Positions 45,781-56,936 of a DNA stretch of 64,000 nucleotides are shown one piece after another. This DNA is from Procambarus clarkii. Lineage: Eukaryota; Arthropoda; Malacostraca; Decapoda; Cambaridae. The stretch lies in NCBI RefSeq assembly GCF_040958095.1, contig NC_091152.1, forward strand, positions 14,666,266-14,730,265. Reading direction: 5' to 3'. Position 1 is the stretch's first letter. The number at the start of each line of letters is the position of its first letter. A program made the translations under genes and the position numbers. The notes beneath the pieces are model-generated. The model was not told where the DNA came from. It worked only from the letters and a program-made list of their open reading frames with translations, and did not search any database.

Positions 45781-46732
45781 CAAGTACACTTCATACTAGA
45801 CATGACAGAGCGCAAATGGTTCGGGAACAAATATACCGGTTGAGAAAGTCAAGAGCCGGAACCCAAGAGCTTAAGAGGAAGCCCGGCAAGCACAGCTATA
45901 CGAGTCCACACAAGCACTTCACCCCCCCCCCTCGACCTGTTAGCAGAGCCCCGTAGAGCCTCTCAGTAGGGCCAGAAACATTAGTGAAAATTAAGCACCC
46001 GAGTGACAGTGTGGGCTGCCCCAAGCTCACACAAACTGGCACTTACACACGCACTTAATGCCCAAAACGACACATAAACCGAGCTTAAGCTAAAAACTGG
46101 GGAAATTGTGTTAAGCGTGTTTCCTCCTGGTGGAGGAGGAAACTTGAAGCAGAACCACTGGAGCAACAGGCCGCCCGCCCGCCCTCCTCCTACCCCCCTA
46201 ATTTAAATCAGGAGGCGGCTTTGACTCCTGACCATCGTTTCAACTTCTCTCTCTCTCTCTCTCTCTCTGGGGCACAACCTTCACCCTTAGTTACCGGGGG
46301 ATCAAAGGGCGCTCGCCGGTGCTGACGGCCGGTAGCAGCGTGATCTCTCTAGCATGTTCCCATCCTCATCCCCCTCTACACAAACTGAACGGCCAAATAC
46401 AATTTTGTACAACGAATTTTCACCAAAGCCAAAATGCCAATTTTTAATGCATTTATTTTAATTTCCATTTGCAATGCCAGAATGCAAGATGTCCCCGTTG
46501 GAGATTGGGATGGGCATTGGCACCGTGGATGATTTATGTAGAATGTATCAAGCTCTGATTCTGCGAGGTCATATTCGCTGTATACAAAACATTGAACCAG
46601 GAATCTAGGCTGGGCTCCATAGTGCCTCAAACAGGAGGGGACTAGGCCATGTGGCCCTACATGTTTACACAAATATCAAGGCAAGAAACAACAGTTGTAT
46701 CTCTCACCCTCTGGCCACATGAAGGGTTCTAG
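45781..46732. other. Unassigned intergenic DNA
   Basis: A short CT tract (46249-46268). A minus-strand open frame of 98 codons (46376-46672) has balanced composition including several Cys, but I recognise no family and there is no other support for coding. Confidence 0.45.
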
Positions 46733-46858
46733 AACTTGTACTATACTCACACACAGAGGTCACACTAACGTGATACATCAAATGAACAAATCCACAAGGG
46801 CCATGACGAGGATTCGAACCTGCGTCCGGGAGCATCCCAGGCACTGCCTTAAGGGGGA
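46733..46858 (-). mobile_element. SINE-C copy (tRNA-derived)
   Basis: The minus strand reads 'taaggcagtgcctgggatgc', the B-box 'caggttcgaatcctcgtcat', then 'ggcccttgtggatttgttca' and the tail 'tttgatgtatcacgttagtg'. The sense tail ends in 'gtgtgtgagt'. Confidence 0.8.
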
Positions 46859-46946
46859 GGGGTTGTGTAAAACCCTGGTTTGTGCCTCGGAGAGGCTACG
46901 GGATCCAGTAAGTTCAGTAGAACTTCAGTTTCAACCCTTTTAACCC

Positions 46947-47040
46947 TGTCGTAGCTCAGTCGATTAAGACAGTGTCTGGGATGCTCCCGGACGCAGGTTC
47001 GAATCCTCGTCATGGCCCTTGTGGATTTGTTCTCGTACTA
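46947..47040 (+). mobile_element. SINE-C head with perfect A and B boxes
   Basis: 'tagctcagtcg' fits the Pol III A-box consensus and 'ggttcgaatcc' fits the B-box exactly. The fold is tRNA-like, but 'cccttgtggatttgttc' follows as in the other SINE-C copies, so it is not called a tRNA gene. Confidence 0.8.
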
Positions 47041-47119
47041 TTCTGCCTGCTGGGTGGTCGGAGCCAGCACTCCTCACAAACACCTTCGGGTCTTCCAAGA
47101 AGGAGTCTGCACCAAACCA

Positions 47120-47420
47120 CGAGTAGTTACGCAGCCATCTACGGAACCTGTCTATCTTTCCTCAATCATGGCGTCATTGTTTACTTTTATTAAACACTTT
47201 ATGAGCTCTGAAGAACTACGAGGTTGTTTACAACAATAATACATTGGGTTGTGAATTTTTGAAGCTCGTAAACTATTTAATAAATGCAAAAAAAGAATAA
47301 ATGAAAAAATTCATGGAAAAAATCTCCATTTTCTTATGTGTGGTTTGGTCAACACGTTTAATAAATTTTAATAAAGCCTCAGTGAGTTGAAAGATGAACA
47401 GGTTTCGTAAGTGGAGGCAT
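47120..47420. mobile_element. MITE-2, decayed copy
   Basis: 'agttacgcagccatctacgg', 'tttcctcaatcatggcgtca', 'attaaacactttatgagctc' and later 'gctcgtaaactatttaataaa' match MITE-2 in order, with substitutions and a shortened right arm. Termini are not identifiable. Confidence 0.6.
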
Positions 47421-48142
47421 GAATGATTTATTAATCTTTTCCCCCAGAGCCACAAATCTGGCCTTGGCAAGGAGACCAGGAGAGAGAGAACAAACCAGAA
47501 ACCTGGTTTGGTAGAAAGAGCGTGTTTACCTAATAGTGTTTAACTAGCTAGTAACCGCGAGGCGTGAGGTGTAGCTCTCGATGGCCTACCAACTAGCCTC
47601 GTTCCTAGTGCGAGTTTATTATGAACTTGTCGTTTTAACTCTTTGTTCTAATGACAGCTCTTTGTTCTTTGCGACAGCTGGAAACGCCTAATTTGCGTTT
47701 CCAGCAATCACCCTATCTGATCTCTTAATGATTACATATATTGTGATCATGTCTCCTCAGCTCTTCTCTCCGGAGGATTGTGAAATTTTGAAACTTGCAG
47801 CATACTTGTGGGATTATTCTAGTAGTGGCTTTACATAGACTTTTTATTAGCCTAAAGAGGTTTAGGGGTAATTCTAGCGCATGTTTTAGATCAAAGAATT
47901 TATTCCCGCGCAATTTCAAACTGACCAATCAAAAGTCGCAAATATGTGGTAAACATTTTGCAAACCCATTTGACTAGTTGCCGCTTCATAAATTTGTTAT
48001 TAATAATTTAAATTATTAAACATTACCAAAACACGCTCGAATGGAATGGAAATTTGAATGGAAAATATCAAATGAATCCAGAAATAGTACGTGGACATCA
48101 TTACTGAAGGTAACAGACACACGTGTACACACGTGTACACAC
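47421..48142. other. Spacer with a possible older LINE fragment (minus)
   Basis: Around 47740-47770 'gtgatcatgtctcctcagct' is the reverse complement of a diverged RRxRGDMIT-type coding stretch of the LINE. The surrounding minus frame (47725-47928) does not match further. The rest is unique AT-rich DNA. Confidence 0.35.
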
Positions 48143-48144
48143 AC

Positions 48145-48241
<97 letters not shown>
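48143..48241. repeat. (CA)n microsatellite
   Basis: A pure CA tract running directly into the first base of SINE-A. Confidence 0.95.
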
Positions 48242-48243
<2 letters not shown>

Positions 48244-48545
48244 GGTCTCGTAGCCTGGTGGATAGCGCGCAGGATTCGTAATTCTGTGGCGCTGGTTCGA
48301 TTCCCGCACGAGGCAGAAACAAATGGGCAAAGTTTCTCTCACCTTGAATGCCCCTGTTACCTAGCAGTAAATAGGTACCTGGGAGTTAGTCAGCTGTCAC
48401 GGGCTGCTTCCTGGTGTGTGTGTGTGTGTGTGTGGTGTGAAAAAAAAAAAAAAAAAAAAGAAATAGATAGTAAACAGTTGATTGACAGTTGAGAGGCGGG
48501 CCGAAAGAGCAGACCTCAACCCCCGTAAAAACACAAATAGTAAAC
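48242..48545 (+). mobile_element. SINE-A full-length copy between CA tracts
   Basis: Order: tRNA-like head (loop TTCGTAA, B-box 'tggttcgattccc'), body (gttacctagcagtaaatagg, cgggctgcttcctgg), (GT)n, A-run of about 20, tail type 1 with 'gggccgaaagagc', ending 'acacaaatagtaaacacac'. CA repeats begin again at 48546. Confidence 0.9.
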
Positions 48546-49150
48546 ACACACACACACACACACAGCTGATCAACACAACACTCACAGTTTTGGCGGTAAA
48601 ACCCAAAATGTCAGTAAGAGAGAAGATCGTAAACATTTCGTATACTTAAAGACGGGAGCGTCAGGGCAAAATCAATTTGTTAGGGAATCACATCGAGGAT
48701 AAACGCCTCACCAGCCAGTTGAAATTCCTAGACTCGTGTCCTGATGTCTAGCCAACCTCTAACGTGTTGTGAACTTTCTGGTGTGACGAAGAGGCAGCAG
48801 TGAGTTAGGCTAGTCCCCCAGCGCCTTACCTATCTCGGTCAGTCCTCCCAGCGCCTCACCTATCTCGGTCGGTCCTCCCAGATCACCACTATCGTGTTGG
48901 TCTCCAGCAGTCCCAGCGAGCTAGACGAGGATGACAAACCTGGATGACACCCACCGCCACCACCACCTGTCAGCCACCACCCATCACCCGCCGATGCCAC
49001 CCGCCACCCGTCAACCACCACCCGACGACACAAATGAAATTTGGACAAGTTTTTCTGCGGTGGAGAGACGCGGCATCTCCCGCCTGGGGGGGAAAGTTTG
49101 CGATTGAGGACTCAGCATTTTGGGCAGCAGGGGGGGGGGGGGGACTATTG

Positions 49151-49152
<2 letters not shown>
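48546..49152. other. Short CA tract and spacer
   Basis: CA at 48546-48563. 'cccagcgcc(t)tacctatctcgg' is tandemly duplicated near 48818-48868, and 'ccaccacccatcacccgcc' words recur near 48950-49025. Confidence 0.5.
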
Positions 49153-49249
<97 letters not shown>

Positions 49250-49254
49250 TGTGT
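49153..49254. repeat. (GT)n microsatellite
   Basis: A pure GT tract followed directly by an antisense SINE-type tail. Confidence 0.95.
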
Positions 49255-49323
49255 TCACCTAGTTGTGTTTTGCGGGGGTTCAGTTCTGCTCTTTCGGCCC
49301 GCCACTCAACTGTCAATCAATAA
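49255..49323 (-). mobile_element. SINE-A tail fragment (type 1)
   Basis: The minus strand reads 'ttgattgacagttgagtggc', 'gggccgaaagagcagaact' and 'cgcaaaacacaactaggtga'; 'gggccgaaagagc' marks it as SINE-derived and not LINE-derived. Confidence 0.8.
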
Positions 49324-49349
49324 TTTTTTTAACAGACGACAGTGACGTT

Positions 49350-49442
49350 GTGACGTAGGAGGCCACAACGTCACAGTGACGTAGGGGCCACCACGTCACA
49401 GTGACGTAGGGGCCACCACGTCACAGTGACGTAGGGGGCCAC
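49350..49442. repeat. 25-bp repeat with inverted TGACGT half-sites
   Basis: Three to four units of 'acgtcacagtgacgtagggg' plus 'ccacc'. Each contains ACGTCA and TGACGT facing outward around 'cag'. TGACGT is the core of CRE/ATF-type sites (established knowledge); function here is not shown. Confidence 0.85.
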
Positions 49443-49921
49443 ACACACTGTCAGGGGCCCCAACCAAGAATAATGAACCTTAGCGCTGATGACGACCGCG
49501 CCCCTCGAACTTGTGTAAGAACTTGTTGGAAGAGTTCTATGATGGGGAGGGTTAAGGGAGGGGGAAGAGAAGGGAGGGGAGGGCTAAGGGTGGAAGAGGG
49601 TTAAGGGAGAAAGGGGGGGGGGGAAGGTTTAAGGAAGGGGGGGGAGAGTTAAGTGAAGGAAGGGCCTAGGTATGGGAAGGGACACAGATCCACGATACGG
49701 GACGGATGGCGGAGTAAGTATAGGGAAGAAGACGGGGTAATGTAGGAAAGGGAAATATAAAGGGAGAGGAGAGGAGGGGGGAGGGGAGATAAATTATTAA
49801 AGAAGGCGTAATGAAGAGGAAGGGAAAGAGTTATGGTAGGAGAGGGACAGAAAGAGAAAGGAAGGAGGGAAATCAGAGATGCGAAAATGGGCCAGATAGA
49901 GACGGATGCTGAAGAAACTCT

Positions 49922-50000
<79 letters not shown>

Positions 50001-50282
50001 AACCGCAGAGTATTATCTACAATACTCCTTCTCCCCCAATACCTCAAAGCCCTAATCAGCAAACTTCCCACAAGTATTTATCAATAAGAATAGTGATGTA
50101 GTTGGCAGCTGCGACTAAATTATCACACAATGGGAAAGTTTATTTTTTCCCCCCAATAAATTTCCGAACAGGTTCAATTTTTCCAAGTGGCTAGACAATA
50201 TGGAGTGTCTTCAATATCTCTGATTTAGAGCAAGGACTCCCCGCCCCCAGAGGTAGCTCGTGCTAGTCCCTGGAAGAGACAG
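49443..50282. repeat. Purine-rich stretch with GA microsatellite
   Basis: G/A-rich from about 49540, with a pure GA tract at 49928-49988 then a short G-run. The remainder to 50282 is unique. Confidence 0.75.
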
Positions 50283-50625
50283 CTCGCTGGAACAGTGAAA
50301 GGTCACTGGAACAGTGAAAGGTCGTTGGAACAATGAAAGGTGGCAGGAACAGAGAAAGGTCGCTGGAACAGAGAAAGGTCACTGGAACAGAGAAAGGTCG
50401 CTGGAACAGAGAAAGGTCGCTGGAACAGAGAAAGGTCGCTGGAACAGAGAAAGGTCGCTGGAACAGAGAAAGGTCACTGGAACAGAGAAAGGTCGCTGGA
50501 ACAGAGAAAGGTCGCTGGAACAGAGAAAGGTCGCTGGAACAGAGAAAGGTCGCTGGAACAGAGAAAGGTCGCTGGAACAGAGAAAGGTCGCTGAAACAGT
50601 GAAAGGTCACTGGAACCGAGACAGG
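50283..50625. repeat. 19-bp minisatellite (gaaaggtcgctggaacaga)
   Basis: About 18 units, with GCT/ACT variation and 'cagtgaaagg' at both edges. A period of 19 makes all frames equivalent. Confidence 0.95.
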
Positions 50626-50641
50626 TAACGGGAACAGCTTA

Positions 50642-50677
50642 ATTTGATAAGCTTGGCATACGATAAGCTTATCAAAT
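50642..50677. repeat. 13-bp perfect inverted repeat
   Basis: ATTTGATAAGCTT and AAGCTTATCAAAT are separated by 10 bases. It lies between an array and a SINE; role unknown. Confidence 0.8.
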
Positions 50678-50734
50678 CCGTCGAGATTCTCCAGCAGGAA
50701 ATCTCACATTTGCAGAGATGCTGCAGAGGCGACC

Positions 50735-50871
50735 ATACATCATCAGGCTGGTGAGGGCTGCTTCCTGGGGGTGGAGGCCTGGTCGAGGACCGGGCCGCGG
50801 GGATACTAAAGCCCCGAAATCATCTCAAGATAACCTCAAGATAAGATACATCATCAGGCTGGTGAGGGCTG
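50735..50871 (+). mobile_element. SINE-B 5'-truncated insertion with perfect 26-bp target duplication
   Basis: The element (50761-50845) has 'cttcctgggggtggaggcct' through 'atctcaagataacctcaaga'. ATACATCATCAGGCTGGTGA plus GGGCTG occurs at 50735-50760 and again at 50846-50871, identical over 26 bases. The last six bases of the left copy (GGGCTG) also match the SINE sequence expected just upstream of cttcctgg, so the 5' junction shows microhomology, as expected of target-primed insertion with truncation. Confidence 0.95.
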
Positions 50872-51035
50872 TCAAAGCTTCCAGGTAAGGGGAGTCGAAG
50901 CAGGATACGGGTCACCCTGCACGGTGAACACACCCCGGCTATCTTCTGAACTGTATTGGTCACAGTTTACAGCAAATCGTCCTCCAAGTCGTCAGAGACC
51001 ATTAACCCTACCACAGGTAGGTGGGAGGGTACAAT
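50872..51035. other. Unassigned spacer
   Basis: Unique DNA. Confidence 0.5.
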
Positions 51036-51310
51036 AGAGGGAGGAAAATAAGAGTTGAAGGAAAGTTGGGAGGGAGGGGAAGGAAAGGAGAGAGGGAGGT
51101 AGGGGAGAAGAGAGGAGAAAAGAGGGGAGCGAGGGATGGAGGAAAGAAGGGAGGGGGGTAGGGAGGGAGGGAGGGAGGGATGTTGGAGAGAGAAGAGAAT
51201 GGAAGAAAGAAGGATGAAAGAAGAGAGGTTTGAAAGAAGTGAGGGAGGAAGGAAAGTAGGGAGGGAGGGAGGGAGGGAGGGAGGGAGGGAGAGAGGGAGA
51301 AAGAGAAAGT
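51036..51310. repeat. Purine-rich (GGGA)n low-complexity DNA
   Basis: 'gggagggagggagggaggga' runs mixed with gaaag. Strong strand asymmetry (almost no C or T). Confidence 0.85.
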
Positions 51311-51366
51311 AGCAACAAAACAAGCAAAACCCGAAGAGCCAAAAATGATAAAACAGCTTCAGAACA

Positions 51367-52360
51367 CACTGTCAGACCCCCCTTCAGGGGCTCCCCCACT
51401 CTCCCCCTCCCTCCACTGTCAGACCCCCCTTCAGGGGCTCCCCCACTCTCCCCCTCCCTCCACTGTCAGACCCCCCTTCAGGGGCTCCCCCACTCTCCCC
51501 CTCCCTCCACTGTCAGACCCCCCTTCAGGGGCTCCCCCACTCTCCCCCTCCCTCCACTGTCAGACCCCCCTTCAGGGGCTCCCCCACTCTCCCCCTCCCT
51601 CCACTGTCAGACCCCCCTCCAGGGGCTCCCCCACTCTCCCCCTCCCTCCACTGTCAGACCCCCCTTCAGGGGCTCCCCCACTCTCCCCCTCCCTCCACTG
51701 TCAGACCCCCCTCCAGGGGCTCCCCCACTCTCCCCCTCCCTCCACTGTCAGACCCCCCTTCAGGGGCTCCCCCACTCTCCCCCTCCCTCCACTGTCAGAC
51801 CCCCCTTCAGGGGCTCCCCCACTCTCCCCCTCCCTCCACTGTCAGACCCCCCTTCAGGGGCTCCCCCACTCTCCCCCTCCCTCCACTGTCAGACCCCCCT
51901 TCAGGGGCTCCCCCACTCTCCCCCTCCCTCCACTGTCAGACCCCCCTTCAGGGGCTCCCCCACTCTCCCCCTCCCTCCACTGTCAGACCCCCCTTCAGGG
52001 GCTCCCCCACTCTCCCCCCTCCCTCCACTGTCAGACCCCCCTTCAGGGGCTCCCCCACTCTCCCCCTCCCTCCACTGTCAGACCCCCCTTCAGGGGCTCC
52101 CCCACTCTCCCCCTCCCTCCACTGTCAGACCCCCCTTCAGGGGCTCCCCCACTCTCCCCCTCCCTCCACTGTCAGACCCCCCTTCAGGGGCTCCCCCACT
52201 CTCCCCCTCCCTCCACTGTCAGACCCCCCTTCAGGGGCTCCCCCACTCTCCCCCTCCCTCCACTGTCAGACCCCCCTTCAGGGGCTCCCCCACTCTCCCC
52301 CTCCCTCCACTGTCAGACCCCCCTTCAGGGGCTCCCCCACTCTCCCCCTCCCTCCACTGA
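51367..52360. repeat. 47-bp minisatellite (~21 units), very homogeneous
   Basis: Units start 'actgtcagaccccccttcag' and contain 'gggctcccccactctccccc'. Only TTC/CTC variants and one extra C (about 52018) are seen. Because 47 is not a multiple of three, the 361-codon + frame cycles through all three phases of the unit and is not considered a gene. Confidence 0.97.
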
Positions 52361-53475
52361 AGACTCAAAAAAAAATCCAGCTAAAAATCTCAAATCCGAC
52401 ACACATAATATATATTCAAAACAGTCATAAACCCAGAGACAATGAGAGCCATTCCAGGTGAGGAGATTTAATGAGCGGGCCCAGGTAGGTATTTCTCCCG
52501 GAGATGGCAGTCACTATGGACTCTCAAACAGATGGGAAAACTTTTAAAAAGCTATTGCTACCAACTTTCTAAAATGAAGATAGTATACACTCTAGACTTG
52601 CGAGGAAAGTTTCCTTTTTTCTTTTTTTTGACGACTTTTTTTTTAAGTTTTTTCTTTATGGAGAGGCCGAGCGTGAGGAGCATATCTGGACAAACAAAAG
52701 TTTCGGCCAAAACGCTACAGGTGAAGGAAGGGAAAGTTGATTGGAAGCGCCGGGATAATTTATATATATTTATATATGTGGGAAAACCACATGTGAAGAA
52801 TTAAGAGAATGCTGAACGTGTTTTCGGCTCAATTCGCTTTCATCAGAGCAAGAGTGAAGAGGGAAGATAATTGATTGATTGATGAAGATTAAGTCACCCA
52901 AGAGGTGGCACGGGCATGAATAGCCCGTAAGTGGTAACATTTTTGTTCAGTACATGTATATAGTGTGTAGAGGTCGCATTTCATCGTCAGGCTGCTATCG
53001 TGGGGGGAGGATACTGCTTGACATTATGTATGAGGGTCTCCAGCTGCTGGACACCTTATTTGACCAGAAGAGTGGCAGAGTTGATGGCTTCAGGGTAGTG
53101 ACTGCAAGATTCAGGGACTCTTAGAAGCTCTTCTAAGGTCGTTGGTTGCTTCACATTCCAGGAGATAGTGAAATAGTGGCTTTCTCTGATTGTTTATCAG
53201 AAGAAGCATTCCCTCTGTCGGGGTTCACCAATCTTCCAGTTGTATCTAGACGGAGATGTAACTGGATGTAACCTAGACGTAGTCTATATAACCGAACTGC
53301 AATTTCCCTGTGGATTCCTTTGGGGATATTTAACCTCTCTAACTTGGTGGCCTGAAGATACCATACTGCAGAGGGCGAACCTTCTACTACTCTCTGGTGT
53401 GAACCAGAGGGTAGTGTGGTGGGCAGACCTTATAACCAGCCCCCAGGGAGAGAGACAGGTCATCTGACCACCAAG

Positions 53476-53477
<2 letters not shown>
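52361..53477. other. Unassigned DNA with a dispersed hairpin motif
   Basis: 'cacccaagaggtggcacggg' with 'catgaatagcccgtaag' (52897-52933) contains the hairpin CGGGC...GCCCG; from memory this motif is dispersed in crayfish DNA, but I cannot verify it. No coding region is recognised in the rest. Confidence 0.45.

Positions 53478-53570
<93 letters not shown>
53478..53570. repeat. (GA)n microsatellite
   Basis: A pure GA tract followed by a short (GACA)n run. Confidence 0.95.
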
Positions 53571-53573
<3 letters not shown>

Positions 53574-54731
53574 CAGACAGACAGACAGACTGGAGAAACA
53601 TGTAAAATCACAAGGCTAATAAAGGCAGCATGTCTGCAACAAGAGTTAATAATGAAGGGATATTATCCCAGGAGGAGAAGTCTGGGCCACACAGCCAAGC
53701 ACCACTCAACACTTAACTAGAAGTCGTAACACACACACACCCGCAGAATTATACACGGACAACGACACGGGAAATTATAGATAACACAAGATAATAATCA
53801 AGGAGTAGCTGAAATGAGTAAATATCGAAAGAGAAATAGCAATGACTCGACAAACTTCATTAAAGAGGATAAAGTTAATAAAGCAGTGTTAATAAAGTGT
53901 AAAGGAAAGGATATTGAATTTTGGCACTTTATTTTGGAGAATAAACTGAAATTATGTATTTTCAATATCTTTATATATGAAACGAAGGTCAAAAGCAGTA
54001 ACTCTCCTGAATGAGTCTCCACTATCTCAAGTCGACATATAGAGGCGAGGCTCTACTTCTGCTGGACACTCTTGTGTTTGGGTGAGGAGACCCAGCCCCC
54101 ACTACCCCCACCAAAGGAATGGTGGGGGTAGGTCACCTCGAAGGAATAACTTCCATCTTGCAAGCACTTACACGATCAGTTAAATTCAAGAGACGACAAA
54201 CTATATATATATTAAGTTTATAGAATGCGAATATCACAAAAACTTTTAACAGTTTGTAATTTTACCTGAGCTAAGCTTGCTAAGTTTGTGAAAATTTTAG
54301 AAGATAAATTCTTGAAAGTTTGCGTTTTCCAGAGAGACAATTTTATAAGTATTTGTAATATTTTCCCACTTGGAGTGTATTAAAGTTTGCGAATTTAGAA
54401 GGAATTAATTTCCCCGAGTATTACCTTTACAAAATTAATTAGACGCCAATTAATATCGACATTAATATTTTGGATGAAATTTCATTCATCACTTACTGGC
54501 ACTAATATAGCCTTAGGAATTTCCCGTTTTGTAATTTATACATTATATATACAGAACTAACTGTATTATACATTCTTACACCTGCGTCCGGATGAGGGAG
54601 GACGTGTATAATACATCAACACCTGCACCCAACCACCCTGTCATCTGTCAACCTAAATTTATTGTCTACCTGAAAAGGATGGGGTAATGTCTCACCTCTT
54701 AATGACACCAGCTGAAGATTGATCACAGTAG
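53571..54731. other. AT-rich intergenic DNA
   Basis: No gene recognised. 'agtttgcgaattt', 'agtttgtgaaaatttt' and 'agtttgcgttttcc' recur loosely between 54280 and 54400. Confidence 0.5.
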
Positions 54732-54748
54732 TGTGTGTGTGCGTGTGC

Positions 54749-54840
<92 letters not shown>
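54732..54840. repeat. (GT)n microsatellite
   Basis: A GT tract with early CG interruptions; it ends 11 bases before the MITE. Confidence 0.95.
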
Positions 54841-54842
<2 letters not shown>

Positions 54843-54843
54843 A

Positions 54844-55223
54844 CACACACCAACCCGTCCACTTACAAATTACGTCGCATTTCCCTCGTATGCGCACTCA
54901 GCCTAAAAAAAAGTACGTAATTGAAAATGGAATCGGCTCACGAAAGTGAAGTACTGTCTCGTTTTCTGTTTTGGGTCCTCTGGCTTAGGCTGTTAGGTTA
55001 GGAGAGAAAACTTTCAATTAAGAGTTTTCATGACGTTTTGAAACCTTAGGAGAACTTCCTGTCTTCCTAACCTACCAACGGAACCTCAACTTGCTGTTTT
55101 GAAAAAAAAAAAAATCCCAAATATAATTGGAAAATAAATTACCATTTTCAATTACGTCGATATTTGGCCGAAGAGCATACGAGCAAAAAAGACGTAATTT
55201 ATAAGAGGACGGGTTGTGCACAC
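54844..55223. mobile_element. MITE-1-type element with CAACCCGTCC ends
   Basis: Left end CAACCCGTCCACTTACAAAT and the complement of the right end CAACCCGTCCTCTTATAAAT bound 54851-55216, with GACGTAATT and AATTACGTC just inside. Flanking 7-mers CACACAC and TGCACAC agree at 5 of 7. The first seven bases match the MITE-1 end at 10457, so the two probably share a transposase. The interior carries 'taggttaggagagaaaactt'. No coding capacity. Confidence 0.8.
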
Positions 55224-55486
55224 GGGGCCTCGCGGCTGAGTGGAAAGCGCTCGGGGTTCGTAGTCCTAATGGCCTGGGTTCGATTCCCGACCAAGGCAGA
55301 AACAAATGGACTAAGTAGGAACCAGGGAGTTAAACAGCTGCTACGGGCTGCTTCCTGTGAATGTGTGTGTGTGTGTATGTTAGAGAGAAACATATGTAGA
55401 AACATAATTGAGGAAAATACTTTAGTTAAAAAGGAGGGGTCCAAGAGCTAATAGCTCGCTTCTGCCGGCAGAAGTAGTAAATACAC
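55224..55486 (+). mobile_element. SINE-A-like head and body with tail type 3
   Basis: The head 'ggggcctcgcggctgagtgg' with B-box 'gggttcgattcccg', body 'cagctgctacgggctgcttc', a short GT run and then 'ggaggggtccaagagctaat' and 'agtagtaaatacac'. The tail differs from both tail 1 and tail 2. It begins one base after the MITE flank. Confidence 0.75.
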
Positions 55487-55730
55487 AGCAAGTGAACGAG
55501 GTCGAGAGAGATAGCGAGGGAGGTCAAGCGAGATAGCGAGGGAGGTCAAGCGAGATAGCGATCGAGGTCTATTGAGATAGTGAGATAATGAGCGCGATAG
55601 CAAGCGAAATCGAGCAAAATAGCGTGCGAGATAGAATCGAATAGAGAGCAAGATAGCGAGTTAAATGGAGGGAGAAGCAAGATAGCGAGTGAGATGGGGG
55701 AGCGAGATCCTGAGAGATAGCGAGGAATAT
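55487..55730. repeat. Degenerate ~22-bp repeat (gagatagcgagggaggtcaa)
   Basis: About nine diverged units containing 'gagatagcgag' or 'aagatagcgag'; clear at left, decayed at right. Confidence 0.75.
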
Positions 55731-55899
55731 GTTCCACTTGACAAACTCCAAACTTCAATATTCCAGCAGCATCCAAATTCGCCTCAGGGGTCTGCATAAA
55801 GCACCCAGCATAGGAAGCTGGTTAGCCTTAAATGACACTTATGAAGATATGGGTGAGACATTAGGCAAGAGTGCTCCTCCCGCGGCTCCCTGACTCAAT

Positions 55900-55903
<4 letters not shown>
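55731..55903. other. Unassigned spacer
   Basis: Unique DNA. Confidence 0.5.

Positions 55904-55988
<85 letters not shown>
55904..55988. repeat. (GT)n microsatellite
   Basis: A GT tract; 'ccgagccacggtac' and nearby CA runs follow. Confidence 0.95.
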
Positions 55989-55990
<2 letters not shown>

Positions 55991-56936
55991 CTGGGCGGTG
56001 GGAGAGTACGGAGCCCCGGTACCGAGCCACGGTACAGGGGACACACACACACACACATCTACGGTGGTACATGGTACATCAACACACACACCTACGGTGC
56101 CTCAGGCAGGAAAAATAACGGGCGATAAATTGTGATGATAAATGAGAATTTGCTGGCGCGAGATGGGAGAGACGGCGGTGTGGAATAGGAGTGGAAGGGG
56201 TGGTGTGAAATAGAGGGAAGGGGCAGCAGTATGGAGTGGGAGGATGGAAGGGTTGAGAGATGGGGAGCGGGGAGAGTAGCACCACATAAAACGTGAACCC
56301 GCCAAACACACACCGAAACTACGACGTTGGTACAACGTTCGAACAAGTTTTAACACCTCCTAACCAGTTATAACAACTTATATAGCAAGTTGTAACAACG
56401 TTCTAATACGTCATAAACACGTTAAGCCAAGATGTAACAACTTTATTACAAGTTGTAACAAGCGGAAAATAGAGACAGTTTCGGTTTGTGTTTCCAAGGA
56501 AGCTGATTAGGATAAAGATGCCATAGAGATGAGTGACTGGAGAGCCAAACACGGCCCAGGTGCATGGAAGAGACGGGGAGAGAGGGGGGGGGGGGTTAGA
56601 GAAGACGGAGGAGACGAGGAGTTAAAGAAGAGGAAAAGTAAATAATGAGGGATAAACACTTAATAAGCAGCAGAGATAAAGTTCTCAAATTTCAAACACA
56701 AATATATGCATAAAAAGAGTGCCCAAGGAGCTGACTCAGACGCCAGCACATTTACAAGATGTCTCTCAAGACTTGTTTACACTTACACAATTACTCGCAT
56801 ACTCACCCCATCTCCCCCCTCACCCCCTAACCTCACTGGGGGAACAGGACCCCCCCCATCTCCCAACATGCACACACTGGAAAACATATACCCACTTTCC
56901 CCAGTGCCCCCACACTGGGACACACACACACAAACG
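55989..56936. other. Spacer with 'gttgtaacaa' motif cluster
   Basis: Between about 56330 and 56460 the words 'gttgtaacaa', 'gttataacaa' and 'gatgtaacaa' recur several times at irregular spacing, an old decayed repeat. The rest is C-rich or unique; no gene recognised. Confidence 0.5.

Noticed and set aside
46376-46672. 98-codon minus-strand frame with several Cys
   Set aside because: Composition is plausible, but no family, splice site or repeat copy supports it; listed only as unassigned DNA.
46947-47022. Possible tRNA gene with perfect A and B boxes
   Set aside because: The same 3' extension occurs in two other copies (45683, 46733), the mark of a SINE family.
51345-52430. 361-codon + frame (SDPPSGAPPLSPSLHCQTPL)
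   Set aside because: The 47-bp repeat cycles through all phases, and the C-rich unit contains no stop in any phase.
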